DNA of 64,000 nucleotides from CAIXZV01 sp963697365 (GCA_963697365.1 CAVONT010000017.1:124001-188000); one strand, 5' to 3'. Shown: positions 45,106 through 54,855, counted from the stretch's first letter. The notes: generated by a model from the letters alone, not told the origin. Made by a program: numbers and translations.

Positions 45106-45858
45106 TCAGATCGAGGCAGGTGCCTCGGCCGGCGCCCCATCGAGGATGCCGTCCATGATCCGGCCATCGACCATGTGGACCGTCCGCCCCGTGCGCACGG
45201 CGAGGTCCGGGTCGTGGGTGACCATCACGATCGTGCGGCCACCCTGCACGAGCCGCTGGAACAGCTCGAAGACCTCCTCCGCCGTGACGGCGTCGAGGTT
45301 GCCGGTGGGCTCGTCGGCGACGACGATCGGCGGGTCGTTGGCGAGCGAGCGGGCGATGGCCGTGCGCTGCTGCTGGCCGCCCGACGTGGAGGCCGGAAGC
45401 TTGGACGCCTGGTCCGTCATGCCCACCATGTCGAGCAGCGCCATCGCACGCTCGTAGCGCTCCTTCGGCGACCAGAGACCGGCGAAGTCCATCGGGAGCA
45501 TCACGTTCTCGATGACCGTGAGCGTCGGCAGCAGCTGGAAGAACTGGAAGATCACGCCCACCGTCCGGCCGCGCCACTGGGCCATGCGGCTCTCGGACAG
45601 GCGCGAGAGGTCCGTGCCGCCCACCCTCAAGATGCCCTCGGTGGGCCGGTCGATGCCGGTGATCATGTTCATGAGCGTGGACTTGCCGCAGCCCGACCGC
45701 CCGACGACCGCGATGAACTCGCCCGCGTCGACCTGGAGGCTGACCTCCTTGAGGGCGCGAAACGGACCGGCGTCGGTGACGTAGTCTTTGACGACGTCCC
45801 GCAGGTCGATGAGGTGGCCGTCTGCGAGGGCGCGGTCGGCGAAGGGTGCACGGATCAC
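45106..45858 (-). CDS. ABC transporter ATPase, MacB/LolD type (orphan)
   Basis: A 250-residue single-domain ATPase with GRSGCGKST, Q-loop FQFFQLLPTLTVIENVMLP, signature TSGGQQQRTAIARSL, Walker B IVVADEPTGNLD and His switch VTHD. The LolD/MacB/FtsE-like subgroup normally pairs with a FtsX-like permease, but none is encoded nearby. GTG at 45858 is preferred over ATG at 45918 because TATCGT stands 6 nt upstream. Confidence 0.85.
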   Translation of the reverse strand: MIRAPFADRALADGHLIDLRDVVKDYVTDAGPFRALKEVSLQVDAGEFIAVVGRSGCGKSTLMNMITGIDRPTEGILRVGGTDLSRLSESRMAQWRGRTVGVIFQFFQLLPTLTVIENVMLPMDFAGLWSPKERYERAMALLDMVGMTDQASKLPASTSGGQQQRTAIARSLANDPPIVVADEPTGNLDAVTAEEVFELFQRLVQGGRTIVMVTHDPDLAVRTGRTVHMVDGRIMDGILDGAPAEAPASI

Positions 45859-45864
45859 GCGCGA

Positions 45865-45870
45865 ACGATA
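45865..45870 (-). promoter_or_regulatory. -10 element of the orphan ATPase, probable leaderless start
   Basis: TATCGT on the minus strand, six bases (TCGCGC), then GTG at 45858. Same geometry as the other leaderless candidates. Confidence 0.45.
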
Positions 45871-45938
45871 CCGGGGATGGACGCGCTTCGCGGCCAGAGC
45901 GGTTTCCTCCAGAGCCACCGGATCTGCGGAGGGTGGAC

Positions 45939-46550
45939 ATGGCAGGCGACGGCGGCTGGGTGCTGGTCGGCCCGGGCTCGGAGTGGTTCTGGAGCATCGT
46001 CGGGAATGCCGTCCTGGTGGTCACACTGGTCGGCCTGTACCTGCAACTACGGGCGGAGCGGGCCTCGCGGGTGTTCGAGCAGGTGAACACGCTCGAAGCG
46101 CAGTGGAACGAGCGGCACTTCAAGATCCGCAGGCTCCAGGCACTACTCGATCTCGAAGGCCGTCCCGTGGAGGCCGGCATGCCGGAACAGGCGACGATCG
46201 TGACCGCCTGGTTCGACCGGCTCGGGCTGCTCGTGCGCAAGGGCCACGTCCCCCAAGTGGACGTCGCCGACTCCTTCGCCGAGAGCGTCCTCGCATGGTC
46301 GTCCCTCGTGGGGCCGTACCTGGCGCACGACCGTGAGCGCTTCAACGCGCCTGCGCACCTGCGAGACTTCGACGACCTCGTCGCCCGGATGCGGCGCTCG
46401 TGGGAACTGGACTTCGGCCGGCCGTACGAGCCATACGGCACGCTCGAAGACCGCATCGACGCCCTGTCGCATGCCCTGCGCTTCGAGCAGGATGTTGATG
46501 CGGGGCGGATCCCCGAGCGGGTGTCAGCGCCCGCAGCGGCGCAGCCATAG
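45939..46550 (+). CDS. Membrane-anchored protein of unknown function
   Basis: A 203-residue protein. It has one N-terminal membrane helix (WSIVGNAVLVVTLVGLYLQL) followed by a charged, helical cytoplasmic part with EAQWNERHFKIRRLQALLDLE and an Arg/Trp-rich middle. The layout is like DUF4760-type proteins, which are uncharacterised. GGAGGG precedes the ATG. Its GC content looks a little lower than that of its neighbours. It is divergent from the ATPase and upstream of the heliorhodopsin. Confidence 0.55.
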   Translation: MAGDGGWVLVGPGSEWFWSIVGNAVLVVTLVGLYLQLRAERASRVFEQVNTLEAQWNERHFKIRRLQALLDLEGRPVEAGMPEQATIVTAWFDRLGLLVRKGHVPQVDVADSFAESVLAWSSLVGPYLAHDRERFNAPAHLRDFDDLVARMRRSWELDFGRPYEPYGTLEDRIDALSHALRFEQDVDAGRIPERVSAPAAAQP

Positions 46551-46693
46551 GCATCTGCTCGCGTCGTGATCCTGGCAGCGGCGAATCCATCACCGGACCA
46601 CACGGGCCGGGCCATCCCGACGGCGGTGGCTCCCATCCGAGTGCGGCCGGCCGCCGAATACAGAGCAAACACCACTGAGGAGAACCCGAGCCC

Positions 46694-47548
46694 ATGTCCG
46701 CCCAAGCCGACGCTATCGCCGCCCAACCCACCGAGAAGGCTGCAGCAGGAATTCCCGAGGCCCGCAGCCGCTCGTTGCGCCGCTGGAACCGCTTCCTCGT
46801 GTTCGCGCACGGTGGCCAGTTCCTGCTGATGGTCCTCATCTCCGGCACCGCCGCCCTGTTCGCCCCCTTTGTGCCCACGATCAAGCCCATCATTGAAGAC
46901 GGCGCGTTCGCAGGCCTCGAGCAGACGGAAGTCGTCCTCTTCTCATTCCCGCTCGCCTACCTGATCGCCAGCTTCTTCCTCATGAGCGCCATCGCGCACT
47001 TCGCCGCCGGCTGGCCGCTGCGTGCCCGCTACGAGGCATGGCTCGCGCGGGGCATGAACCCGCTCCGCTGGGTCGAGTACGCGTTCTCGTCCACGGTCAT
47101 GATCGTGGCCATCGCGTACGTCAGCTTCATCCAGGAGTTCACAGCGCTGGTCGCCATCGCCGGTGTGAATGCGGCCATGAACCTGTTCGGCTGGTCGATG
47201 GAAGCGGCAAACGAGGGACGCCTGGGCCGCGGCGAGCGAGTCGACTGGAAGCACTTCATCTTCGGCTGCATCGCGGGGGTCGTCCCCTGGATCGCGATCT
47301 TCTCGGTCATCTGGGCCTACAACGTCCAGGAGGGTGTGCAGCAGATCCCGGCCTTCGTGTACGTGATCATCGTCAGCCTGTTCGTGGCCTTCAACATCTT
47401 CGCCATCACAATGGTCTTGCAGTACAAGCAGGTGGGCCGCTGGAAGGACTACCTCGCTGGCGAGAAGACCTACATGATCCTCAGCCTGGTCGCCAAGTCG
47501 CTGCTGGCCTGGCAAGTCTGGTCCGGGACTCTCCGCCCGCCCGGCTGA
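46694..47548 (+). CDS. Heliorhodopsin
   Basis: Retinal-binding seven-helix photoreceptor with inverted membrane topology relative to type 1 rhodopsins. 284 residues and seven hydrophobic helices. Lys268 in helix 7 (SLVAKSLLAWQVW) is the Schiff-base lysine. Glu128 in helix 3 (WVEYAFSSTVMIV) is the counterion. His39 and His102 occupy the polar interior sites known in this family. The N-terminal 30 residues are soluble. No retinal-synthesis gene (blh, crtY) is in the window, so the chromophore must be made elsewhere or scavenged. GAGGAG precedes the ATG by 11 nt. The signalling partner is unknown. Confidence 0.92.
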   Translation: MSAQADAIAAQPTEKAAAGIPEARSRSLRRWNRFLVFAHGGQFLLMVLISGTAALFAPFVPTIKPIIEDGAFAGLEQTEVVLFSFPLAYLIASFFLMSAIAHFAAGWPLRARYEAWLARGMNPLRWVEYAFSSTVMIVAIAYVSFIQEFTALVAIAGVNAAMNLFGWSMEAANEGRLGRGERVDWKHFIFGCIAGVVPWIAIFSVIWAYNVQEGVQQIPAFVYVIIVSLFVAFNIFAITMVLQYKQVGRWKDYLAGEKTYMILSLVAKSLLAWQVWSGTLRPPG

Positions 47549-47561
47549 TCCCAGCTCTCTC

Positions 47562-47595
47562 GACCCGGGGTCGCGCTGCATGCCGGCCCCGGGTC
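47562..47595 (+). terminator. Hairpin terminator after heliorhodopsin
   Basis: GACCCGGGG pairs with CCCCGGGTC around a 16-nt loop, 14 bp past the stop, followed by a pyrimidine-rich TCTTC. Confidence 0.6.
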
Positions 47596-47666
47596 TCTTC
47601 ATGTTCCGACCGGACGCTGGCGGGCCGCAGGCGGGCACCGTGCCGTGGCTTGGTATCCTCCGAAAC

Positions 47667-47754
47667 GGAGCGGTGGCCGAGTGGTTGATGGCAGCGGTCT
47701 TGAAAACCGCCGGGGTGCAAGCCCTCGTGAGTTCGAATCTCACCCGCTCCGCCA
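47667..47754 (+). tRNA. tRNA-Ser (anticodon UGA), CCA encoded
   Basis: Acceptor arms GGAGCGG and CCGCTCC, anticodon arm GCGGT-CTTGAAA-ACCGC with TGA at 47701-47703, a long variable arm typical of tRNA-Ser, and T-arm GTGAG-TTCGAAT-CTCAC. The discriminator is G and the 3' CCA is encoded. A TATCCT hexamer at 47653-47658 is a likely -10. It reads UCA-type serine codons. Confidence 0.96.
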
Positions 47755-47778
47755 GGCCCGCTCAGGAGCGCACGGGGC

Positions 47779-48060
47779 ATGGACATCGACATCGTCGGCA
47801 GCCTGGTCCAAGTGGCGCAGGTGCTCCTGATCGTCGTGGGGCTCCTGTCGCCGATCATCCTGTTCGGTCTGCTGATCTGGCTGGCCGTGCGCCACCTCCA
47901 GGGCAAGCGGACCCGGTTCGACGGCCTGTTCGGTGGCATCGGGCGGGCAAGCGCGATGAACTCCCATCTCGGGGCCGGGACGCCCCACCCCGACGACCTC
48001 TCCGTTCCCGTGCCGCCGCCGCCCGGTCCGGGCAGGCGTCGCCGGAGGCGTCGACGCTAG
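47779..48060 (+). CDS. Small single-pass membrane protein
   Basis: A 93-residue protein with one helix (LVQVAQVLLIVVGLLSPIILFGLLIWLAV), a short cytoplasmic part and a Pro-rich, very basic tail ending in a run of arginines. No family recognised. CAGGAG lies upstream of the ATG. It sits 24 bp after the tRNA gene. Confidence 0.5.
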   Translation: MDIDIVGSLVQVAQVLLIVVGLLSPIILFGLLIWLAVRHLQGKRTRFDGLFGGIGRASAMNSHLGAGTPHPDDLSVPVPPPPGPGRRRRRRRR

Positions 48061-48227
48061 CGTGAACCGGATCGAGGTCCGGGGCGGCCCGCCCTCATCC
48101 CCCACGTATGTGGCGTTTCGGCACCGTCCACGCAGCGATCGACCGCCGAATTGTCGGATCCGGGGGTGAGCCACGAGGGCAGGGGCCCGGAATCCCCCAT
48201 AGCTGGGGGAAGGCGTGACATGCGCGC

Positions 48228-48256
48228 TTGACGCCCCCGGGGCACCACCCTATCCT
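48228..48256 (+). promoter_or_regulatory. trp operon promoter
   Basis: TTGACG (48228-48233), 17 bp, TATCCT (48251-48256). It predicts a transcript start near 48263 and a leader of about 368 nt that contains the T-box. Confidence 0.75.
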
Positions 48257-48280
48257 CCGCCCACAACTGAACACGTGGCT

Positions 48281-48600
48281 TTGATCGGGACGAGTACCCG
48301 TCAGGCGCCATCACAGAGACCCGGCGGCTGGTGCGAGCCGGGATGGCGGCGGCGGCGAATGGACCCGGGAGCCTCCGGACCGAACGCGGGGCGGCGGAGA
48401 CCGACAGGGACCGCAGCGGACCGCCAGTCAAGTAGGCTCCGGCGCAGAGCGCCAGCGATACAGGGCAGCACCGATCGATCCACCGGTGGCGACACCGGGA
48501 CGCCGGATCCGTCGGCCAGAGTGCGGCACATCGCCGAACGTGGGTGGCACCGCGGAAGGACCTACGACCTTTCGTCCCGGATGACGATCAAGGTCGTTTT
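48281..48600 (+). ncRNA. T-box leader sensing tRNA-Trp, transcriptional type
   Basis: Stem I shows GGGACGAGTACCC (48287-48299), AGAGA (48315-48319) and GGCTGGTGCGAGCC. The specifier is probably TGG at 48360-48362 (within GAATGGACC), a Trp codon. The T-box sequence GGGTGGCACCGCGG is at 48542-48555. A terminator follows: ACGACCTT (48564-48571) pairs with AAGGTCGT (48590-48597), with an inner TCGTC/GACGA stem and a T-run to 48600. Uncharged tRNA-Trp would stabilise the antiterminator and let trpE be transcribed. Confidence 0.88.
48564..48600 (+). terminator. Regulated terminator of the trp leader
   Basis: 8-bp outer stem plus 5-bp inner stem followed by TTTT; the 5' arm directly follows the T-box sequence, so it is mutually exclusive with the antiterminator. 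It is the only terminator in the window with a clear T-run. Confidence 0.8.
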
Positions 48601-48630
48601 CGATTCCAAGGCACCGCAAGGACCGCCACC

Positions 48631-50267
48631 ATGACCGACCCGCTCAGCCTCGCCGAGACCAGGCGCCTCGCCGGAACCGCCGACACCATCCTCCTGCGCG
48701 CCACGCGCACGGCAGACCTCGAGACCCCGATCGGCGCGTTCCTGCGCCTCGACGACGGGGTGACGCCCGCCTACCTGCTCGAGTCTGTCGAGGGCGGTGA
48801 GCGCCTCGGCCGGTACTCATTCCTTGGCATCGGCCCGCGCCGGCTCCTCGAGGTCAAGGACGGCATCGCGCGCACCACCAGCCGCCCCGTCGGCGTCACC
48901 GACTACGCCCCCGACCTCCCGGTGACGGTCGAGGAGACCCCCGACCCGCTCACCGCGCTGCGCGCCTTCGTGCCGCGCCGCCGCGTCGTCCCGGTGGACG
49001 GGATGCCGCGCTTCACGGGCGGCGCGGTCGGCGCCCTCAGCTACGACGCCGTCTCCACCTTCGAGCCGTCGGTCCCCACGCCCGAGCGCGACCCTGTCGG
49101 CGTCCCGCTCGCGAGCTACATCGAGACCGACCTCGTGATCGTCTTCGACCACCTCACCCACCAGCTCAGCGCGATCGCCAGCCTCCACACCGACGCCCCC
49201 GACCTGGAGGGCCGCTACCGCATCGCCGAGCGTGCCGTCTTCGAGGCGCTCGAGCGGACCGCCCGACCGTCGGCGGCAGAGCTGGCCGCGTCCTTCACGC
49301 GCCGCGGCGAGGAGCCGGTGCCGCCCAGGCTCGCACAGCCTGACACCAGCCTCGGTCGCGACCAGTACATCCGCGCCGTCGAGAAGGCCAAGGACGCGAT
49401 CGCCGCAGGCGAGGCGATCCAGGTCGTGCTGGCCCGCCGCCAGAGCTTCGACCTCCCGGCAGCCGACGACGGCAAGCCCATCGATGGGATCGGCCTGTAC
49501 CGCGCCCTGCGCCGGGTCAACCCGAGCCCCTACCTGTTCTTCACCCGGACGCCGTCGTTCGAGGTGGTGGGCGCAAGCCCCGAGCTCCTCGTCCAGGTCG
49601 TGGGCGACCGCATGTCCACCCATCCGATCGCCGGCACCCGGCCCCGTGGGGCAACCACCGCCGACGACGAGCGACTGGCCGACGAGCTGCGCCGCGACCC
49701 CAAGGAGCGCGCCGAGCACGTGATGCTGGTCGACCTCGGGCGCAACGATCTTGGCCGGGTGGCAAAGCCCGGCACCGTGAGCACCAGCCAGTACATGGAG
49801 GTGGAGCGCTACAGCCACGTCCTGCACCTGGTCAGCCACGTCGAGGCGCGCCTGCGTAGCGACCTCGACGCGCTCGATGCCCTGCGATCCGTGTTCCCGG
49901 CAGGCACCCTGTCCGGCGCGCCCAAGATCCGGGCGATGCAGCTGATCGCCGCGGCCGAGGGCGAGCGCCGCGGGCTGTATGGTGGCGCCGTGGGCTATCT
50001 CGGCTACGACGGCAACCTCGACACGGCCATCACGATCCGGAGCGCCGTGCTCAAGGGGGCCAGGCGCACGTGCACACGGGCGCGGGCATCGTGGCCAGGA
50101 GCGACCCCGAGTCCGAGTTCATGGAGACCGAGCACAAGGCCGCGGCCTTGCGCCGTGCCATCGAGCTGGCGGCCGCCCCGGCCGTTCCGGCCACCCGGAG
50201 CGCGGTCGATGCGACCGATGCGCCGGACGCCGCCCCGCCCGCCGCAGGGGAAGGGTCCGCCTCGTGA
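48631..50267 (+). CDS. trpE: Anthranilate synthase component I (one frameshift)
   Basis: Converts chorismate to anthranilate using ammonia from TrpG. About 545 residues with the feedback-site-like LLESVEGGERLGRYSF at the N-terminus, and PSPYLFFTR, PIAGTRPRG, RAEHVMLVDLGRNDLGRV and SGAPKIRAMQLIAAAE in the chorismate-binding domain. The frame breaks near 50055, where a run of five G should be six; the repaired text reads LKGGQAHVHTGAGIVARSDPE. ATG at 48631 follows AAGGA. Its stop overlaps trpG (GTGA). Confidence 0.93.
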
Positions 50268-50947
50268 TCCTGATGATCGACAACTACGACTCGTTCACCT
50301 TCAACCTCGTCCAGGCGCTCCAGGCCGCCGGGGCCGAGGTGCGCGTGATCCGCAACGACAAGATCACCCGCGAGGAGGTCGAGGCGATGGCCGACGACCC
50401 GGCGCAGGAGCTGCGCGGCATCGTGATCTCGCCCGGGCCCGGGGACCCGGACACGGCGGGCGTGTCGGTCGCGACCATCAACGTCGCCCGGGAGCGCGCC
50501 ATCCCGCTGCTCGGCGTGTGCCTGGGCATGCAGTCGATGGGCGCCGCCTGGGGCGCGCGCATCGTCCGCGCGCCCACGCTCGTCCACGGCGAGGCCTCGT
50601 CGGTGGCCCATGACGGCCAGGGCCTCATGGCCGGCATGCCCGATGGCTTCATGGCCGCCCGCTACCACTCCCTGTGCGTGGATCCTGCCACGCTGCCCGA
50701 CGACCTCTACGTGACCGCCACCAGTCCCGACGATGACGTGGTGATGGGGCTGCGCCACCGGACGCTCCCGATCGAGGGCGTCCAGTTCCACCCCGAGTCC
50801 GTGCTCACGCCCGATGGCCCGCACCTGCTCGCCAACTTCCTCCGGCTCGCCGGGGAGGGGGAGGCCTCGCGTCTCGACGCCGCGACGGGCTCGTTCGCGA
50901 CGCGCGGCTTCACGGACCTGGACGACGAGGTCGACGCGGCGCGGTAG
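50264..50947 (+). CDS. trpG: Anthranilate synthase component II (glutamine amidotransferase)
   Basis: Class I glutamine amidotransferase supplying ammonia to TrpE. 227 residues with IDNYDSFTFNLVQAL, the SPGPGDPDTAG loop, the nucleophile elbow LGVCLGMQSMG (Cys) and VQFHPESVLTPDG (His/Glu). The GTG overlaps the trpE stop. The C-terminal 30 residues extend past the usual end. Confidence 0.95.
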   Translation: MILMIDNYDSFTFNLVQALQAAGAEVRVIRNDKITREEVEAMADDPAQELRGIVISPGPGDPDTAGVSVATINVARERAIPLLGVCLGMQSMGAAWGARIVRAPTLVHGEASSVAHDGQGLMAGMPDGFMAARYHSLCVDPATLPDDLYVTATSPDDDVVMGLRHRTLPIEGVQFHPESVLTPDGPHLLANFLRLAGEGEASRLDAATGSFATRGFTDLDDEVDAAR

Positions 50948-50980
50948 GGCACGGGGAGGCTGCCGCGAGGGGGCCGCCCG

Positions 50981-52029
50981 ATGAGCGAGCTCGTCCGGGA
51001 TGCGGTGGCCGCGATCGTCGATGGTCGCACGCTCACCCTCGAGGAGGCGCGCGACGCCATGGGCGCCGTGATGGACGGCGATGCCACGCCGTCCCAGCTG
51101 GCGGCGCTCCTCATGGGCCTGCGGATGCGCGGCGAGACCACCGACGAGCTGGCCGGGCTTCGCGACCGCGATGCGCGAGCGCGTGGTGCGCGTCGAGGCG
51201 CCCGAGGGCTCGATCGACGTGGTCGGCACCGGCGGTGACGGTGCGGGGACGTTCAACATCTCCACCACGGCGGCGCTGGTCGTCGCGTCGCTCGGTGTGC
51301 CGGTGGCCAAGCACGGCAACCGTGCATTCACCTCGAAGTCCGGCTCGGCCGATGTGCTCGACGCACTGGGTATCCGGATCGACCACGACGCGGTCTCCGC
51401 GGCCGAGGCCCTCCGCGTGAACAACTTCGCCTTCCTGTTCGCCCAGGCGTTCCACCCGGCGATGCGCCATGCCGGGCCCACCCGCCGTGAGATGGGCGTC
51501 CGCACGGCGTTCAACCTGCTCGGTCCGCTGACCAACCCGGCCGGTGCCACGCGGGCGCTGATCGGCGTCGGGGTGACCGAGGCAGCCCCCAAGATCGCGG
51601 AGGTGGCCCAGCGCCTGGGTACCGAGCGCACGTTCATCATCCATGGCGACGGCGTGGACGAGCTGCCGCTCGACGACACGGGCGTGCTCTACGTCGTCAC
51701 GCCCGACGGCATCGAGCGCCACGAGATCAAGGCGACGAAGCTCGGCTTCACCCTCACGCCGACGCGCAAGCTCGCGGGCGGCACGGCAGTCCAGAACGCG
51801 AAGATGGTCGAGGACGTGCTGCGCGGCGAGCCCGGCGCCCGACGTGACGTGGTCCTGCTCAACGCGGGGGCTGCCCTCCTCGTTGCAGGCGTCGTGGATC
51901 GGCTGGAGGACGGGGTTGACAAGGCATCGCTCGCGATCGACGCGGGCATGGCCGAGGAGCTGCTGGGCGCGCTGCGCATGGAGCGCACGGACCCACGAGG
52001 CGGCCTCGGCCGCGGAGGCGGACGCGTGA
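50981..52029 (+). CDS. trpD: Anthranilate phosphoribosyltransferase (two frameshifts)
   Basis: Adds phosphoribose to anthranilate. About 348 residues with DVVGTGGDGAGTFNIST, KHGNRAFTSKSGSADVLDALG, FLFAQAFHPAMRH and FNLLGPLTNPA. One extra C near 51158 (GCCGGGCTTCGCG) breaks the N-terminal part. A second extra base near 51989 is inferred: without it the frame runs on into trpC with an odd Arg/Gly stretch; with it removed the protein ends THEAASAAEADA and its TGA overlaps the trpC GTG, the style used throughout this operon. Confidence 0.88.
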
Positions 52030-54855
52030 GCACCAGGCAGACCAAGGTCCAGGAGATCGCCGCGCGCCGCCTGGCGGACGTCCGTCCCGAGCTGGATGCG
52101 ATCGGGAAGGACGGCCTCCGGATGCTCGTCGCCGCGGCGCCCGCGCCGCGCGACGTGGCCCGCGCCCTCGCCGCACCCGGCCTCCACCTCATCGCCGAGG
52201 TCAAGCGGTCGTCGCCCGTCAGCCGGTGCTATCGCGGCCGGCGCCGACGCGGTCGCCCGCGCCCGTGCCTATGCCGCCGGCGGCGCGGCCGCGATCTCCG
52301 TCCTGTGCGAGCCCCACTGGTTCGGGGGCTCCGTGGACGACCTGCGCGCCGTGCGTGCGTCGGTCGCGGTGCCCGTCCTGGCCAAGGAGTTCGTGGTGGA
52401 CCCGCGGCAGCTCGACCTGGTGCGTGGCGCCGGTGCGGATCTCGTGCTCCTGCTCGCCGTCCTGCATACGCCGAAGCGGCTGGCCAGCCTCGTGGCTGCG
52501 GCGCGGGACCTCGGCATGGAGCCGCTCGTCGAGGCGCATGATGCGCGCGAGCTCGAGGCTGCGCTGGCCTCGGACGCGCGCCTGGTCGGGATCAACAACC
52601 GCGACCTGCGGACGCTCGATGTCGATCCGGAGCGCGCCGTCCGCCTGTTCGACCTCGTTCCAGCGGACCGCCTGGTCGTCGCCGAGTCCGGGGTCCGCGA
52701 CACCGCCACGGTCGCAGCGTGGCGCGCAGTCGGCTTCGACGCTGCCCTCGTCGGGGAGGCGCTCATGCGCGCCGGCGACCCGGCCTCCACGGCCCGCGCG
52801 TTCGTGGCCGCAGGCCGGCACCCGGCCAGTCCTGCGTCAGACGCCCGCCTGCCCGGGGTCAAGATCTGCGGTGTCACCGACGCGAAGGGCGTCCTCGCCG
52901 CGGTCCGCGCCGGCGCCGACGCGATCGGCATCAACTTCGCCCCCGGCACGCCGCGCTGCCTCACGCTCGAGCAGGGCGCGAACCTCGCCCGCCTCGCCAG
53001 GCAGGCCGCCTCGTCCGCGGCACGCTCCCCGAGGATCGTGGTGGTGACCGCGGATCTCCCCGCCGACGAGCTGGCCCGCGTGATCGCCGCGGTGGACCCC
53101 GATGAGGTCCAGCTCAGCGGCGACGAGCCGCCGGCGGCGATCGCCGCCATCAACCGCCCGGTGTGGAAGGCGCTGCGCGTCGGCATGGACGCCGTCGCCG
53201 ACGAGGTCATCGGCCGCGCCCGCTCCTACCTCGAGGCCGGCGCTGCGGGCATCCTGCTCGATGCCGCAGGCGGCCCGCACCCGGGTGGCACCGGTATCCG
53301 GGTGAACACGGCGCTCGCCGCCGCCATCGCCCGCGAGGTCCCAATCGTCCTGGCTGGAGGTCTGACCGCCGCGTCGGTGGGGGAGGCGGTGCTCGCCGTG
53401 CCGTGCATCGGCGTGGACGTCGCCTCGGGCGTTGAGGCGCCGCGCACGCCGGGCGACCGCCCGCGCAAGGACCCGCTGAGGGTCGCGCTGTTCACCAAGC
53501 GTGCCCGTGATGCCCGTCGCTACCGGCCCAACGTGTCGTTCGGCCCCACGCCGGTCCACGCCGGCCTCCTCGAGGTCGATGCCGCGGGCCGCTGGGGGAA
53601 GGAGCGCGACTTCGGCGGTCGCTACGTGCCGGAGACGCTCATCGCGGCGCTCGAGGGACTCGAAAGCGCCTACGACGCGATCCGCCACGATCCACGGTTC
53701 TGGGCGGAGCTGGACGAGCTCCTTGCCCGGTTCGCGGGCCGGCCCACCGCGCTCTACCGGGCAGACCGGCTCGCCGTTGAGGTTCGCGCGGAGGCCGCCC
53801 TCCTCGCGGGCGAGCGTGGCTGGAAGGTCCCGCAGATCCCGGCGATCCGCCTGTATCTCAAGCGCGAGGACCTCGCCCACACCGGCGCCCACAAGATCAA
53901 CAACGCCATGGGCCAGGCGCTGCTGACCCGCCGCCTCGGCAAGACCCGCGTGATCGCCGAGACCGGGGCCGGCCAGCACGGCGTCGCAACCGCCACGGCG
54001 TGCGCGCTCCTGGGCCTGCCGTGCGTGGTGTTCATGGGCGAGGAGGACATCCGCCGCCAGGCGCCCAACGTCCTGCGCATGCGCCAGCTCGGCGCCGAGG
54101 TCCGCTCGGTCACCTCGGGCACGGCGACGCTCAAGGACGCCGTCAACGAGGCGATGCGCGACTGGGTGACGAACGTGGAGACCACCCATTACGTCCTGGG
54201 TTCTGCGATGGGCCCGCACCCGTACCCCACGATCGTCCGCGATCTCCAGCGCCGCATCGGCGACGAGGCGGCGGCGCAGTTGCACGCGCTCGAGGGGCGG
54301 CTGCCGGACCTCGCGCTGGCGTGCGTCGGCGGCGGCTCCAATGCGATCGGGCTGCTGGCCCGGTTCATCGGGGAGCCGTCCGTGCGGCTCGCGGTCGCGG
54401 AGGCGGCGGGCGACGGGGTGGCAACCGGGCGGCATGCGGCCGCGATCGTCGGCGGGACGCCGGGGATCCTCCACGGCTCGCGCAGTCTGATGCTCCAGGA
54501 CCGCGACGGCCAGGTGGTCGAGGCGCACAGCGCGTCGGCAGGTTTGGACTACCCGGGCGTCGGGCCGCAGCTGGCCGCCCTGGCCGAAGGGGGCCGGCTC
54601 GAGGTGGGCACCGCGACGGACCGCGAGGCGATCGCCGCGATGAAGACGGTCACGCGGGAGGAGGGCATCCTGCCCGCCCTCGAGACCTCCCACGCGGTGG
54701 CAGCCCTGCCCAAGCTCCTCGCGGGCCTCGAGGGATCAGGGGTGCCGTACCCCGACGAGGCCGTCATCCTCATCGGCTTCTCCGGTCGTGGCGACAAGGA
54801 CATGGCGGCCCTGGAGCGCTTCGACGACGTGCAGCCCTGGGACACGAGGCGATGA
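52026..54855 (+). CDS. trpCFB: Fused TrpC-TrpF-TrpB protein (one frameshift in the TrpC part)
   Basis: One reading frame encodes three tryptophan enzymes, about 942 residues after repair. Residues about 1-265: indole-3-glycerol phosphate synthase (AEVKRSSPSAG, VLAKEFVVDP, VGINNRDL, VAESGV). Residues about 277-490: phosphoribosylanthranilate isomerase (VKICGVTD with catalytic Cys, VQLSGDE, LLDAAGG, GVDVASGVE with catalytic Asp). Residues about 520-942: tryptophan synthase beta (FGGRYVPETL, HKINNAMGQ with the PLP Lys, ETGAGQHGVATA, GGGSNAIG). One extra C near 52216 (TCGCCCGTCAGC) interrupts TrpC. No stop or convincing start lies at either domain junction. trpA overlaps the end by ATGA. Confidence 0.88.

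Noticed and set aside
45858..45918. N-terminal extension of the orphan ABC ATPase from ATG 45918
   Set aside because: The extra 20 residues are not part of the ABC fold, and the -10 hexamer lies downstream of that ATG, so a transcript would not include it.
51081..52541. TrpD-TrpC fusion suggested by one continuous frame
   Set aside because: The joining stretch (DPRGGLGRGGGR) looks like a shifted frame. Removing one base near 51989 gives a normal TrpD end whose TGA overlaps a GTG start of trpC, the same GTGA junction as trpE/trpG.
53508..53512. Separate trpB starting at a TGATG junction
   Set aside because: The ATG is out of frame with TrpB and would need two compensating indels; the fused frame needs none. 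It is kept as a caveat.
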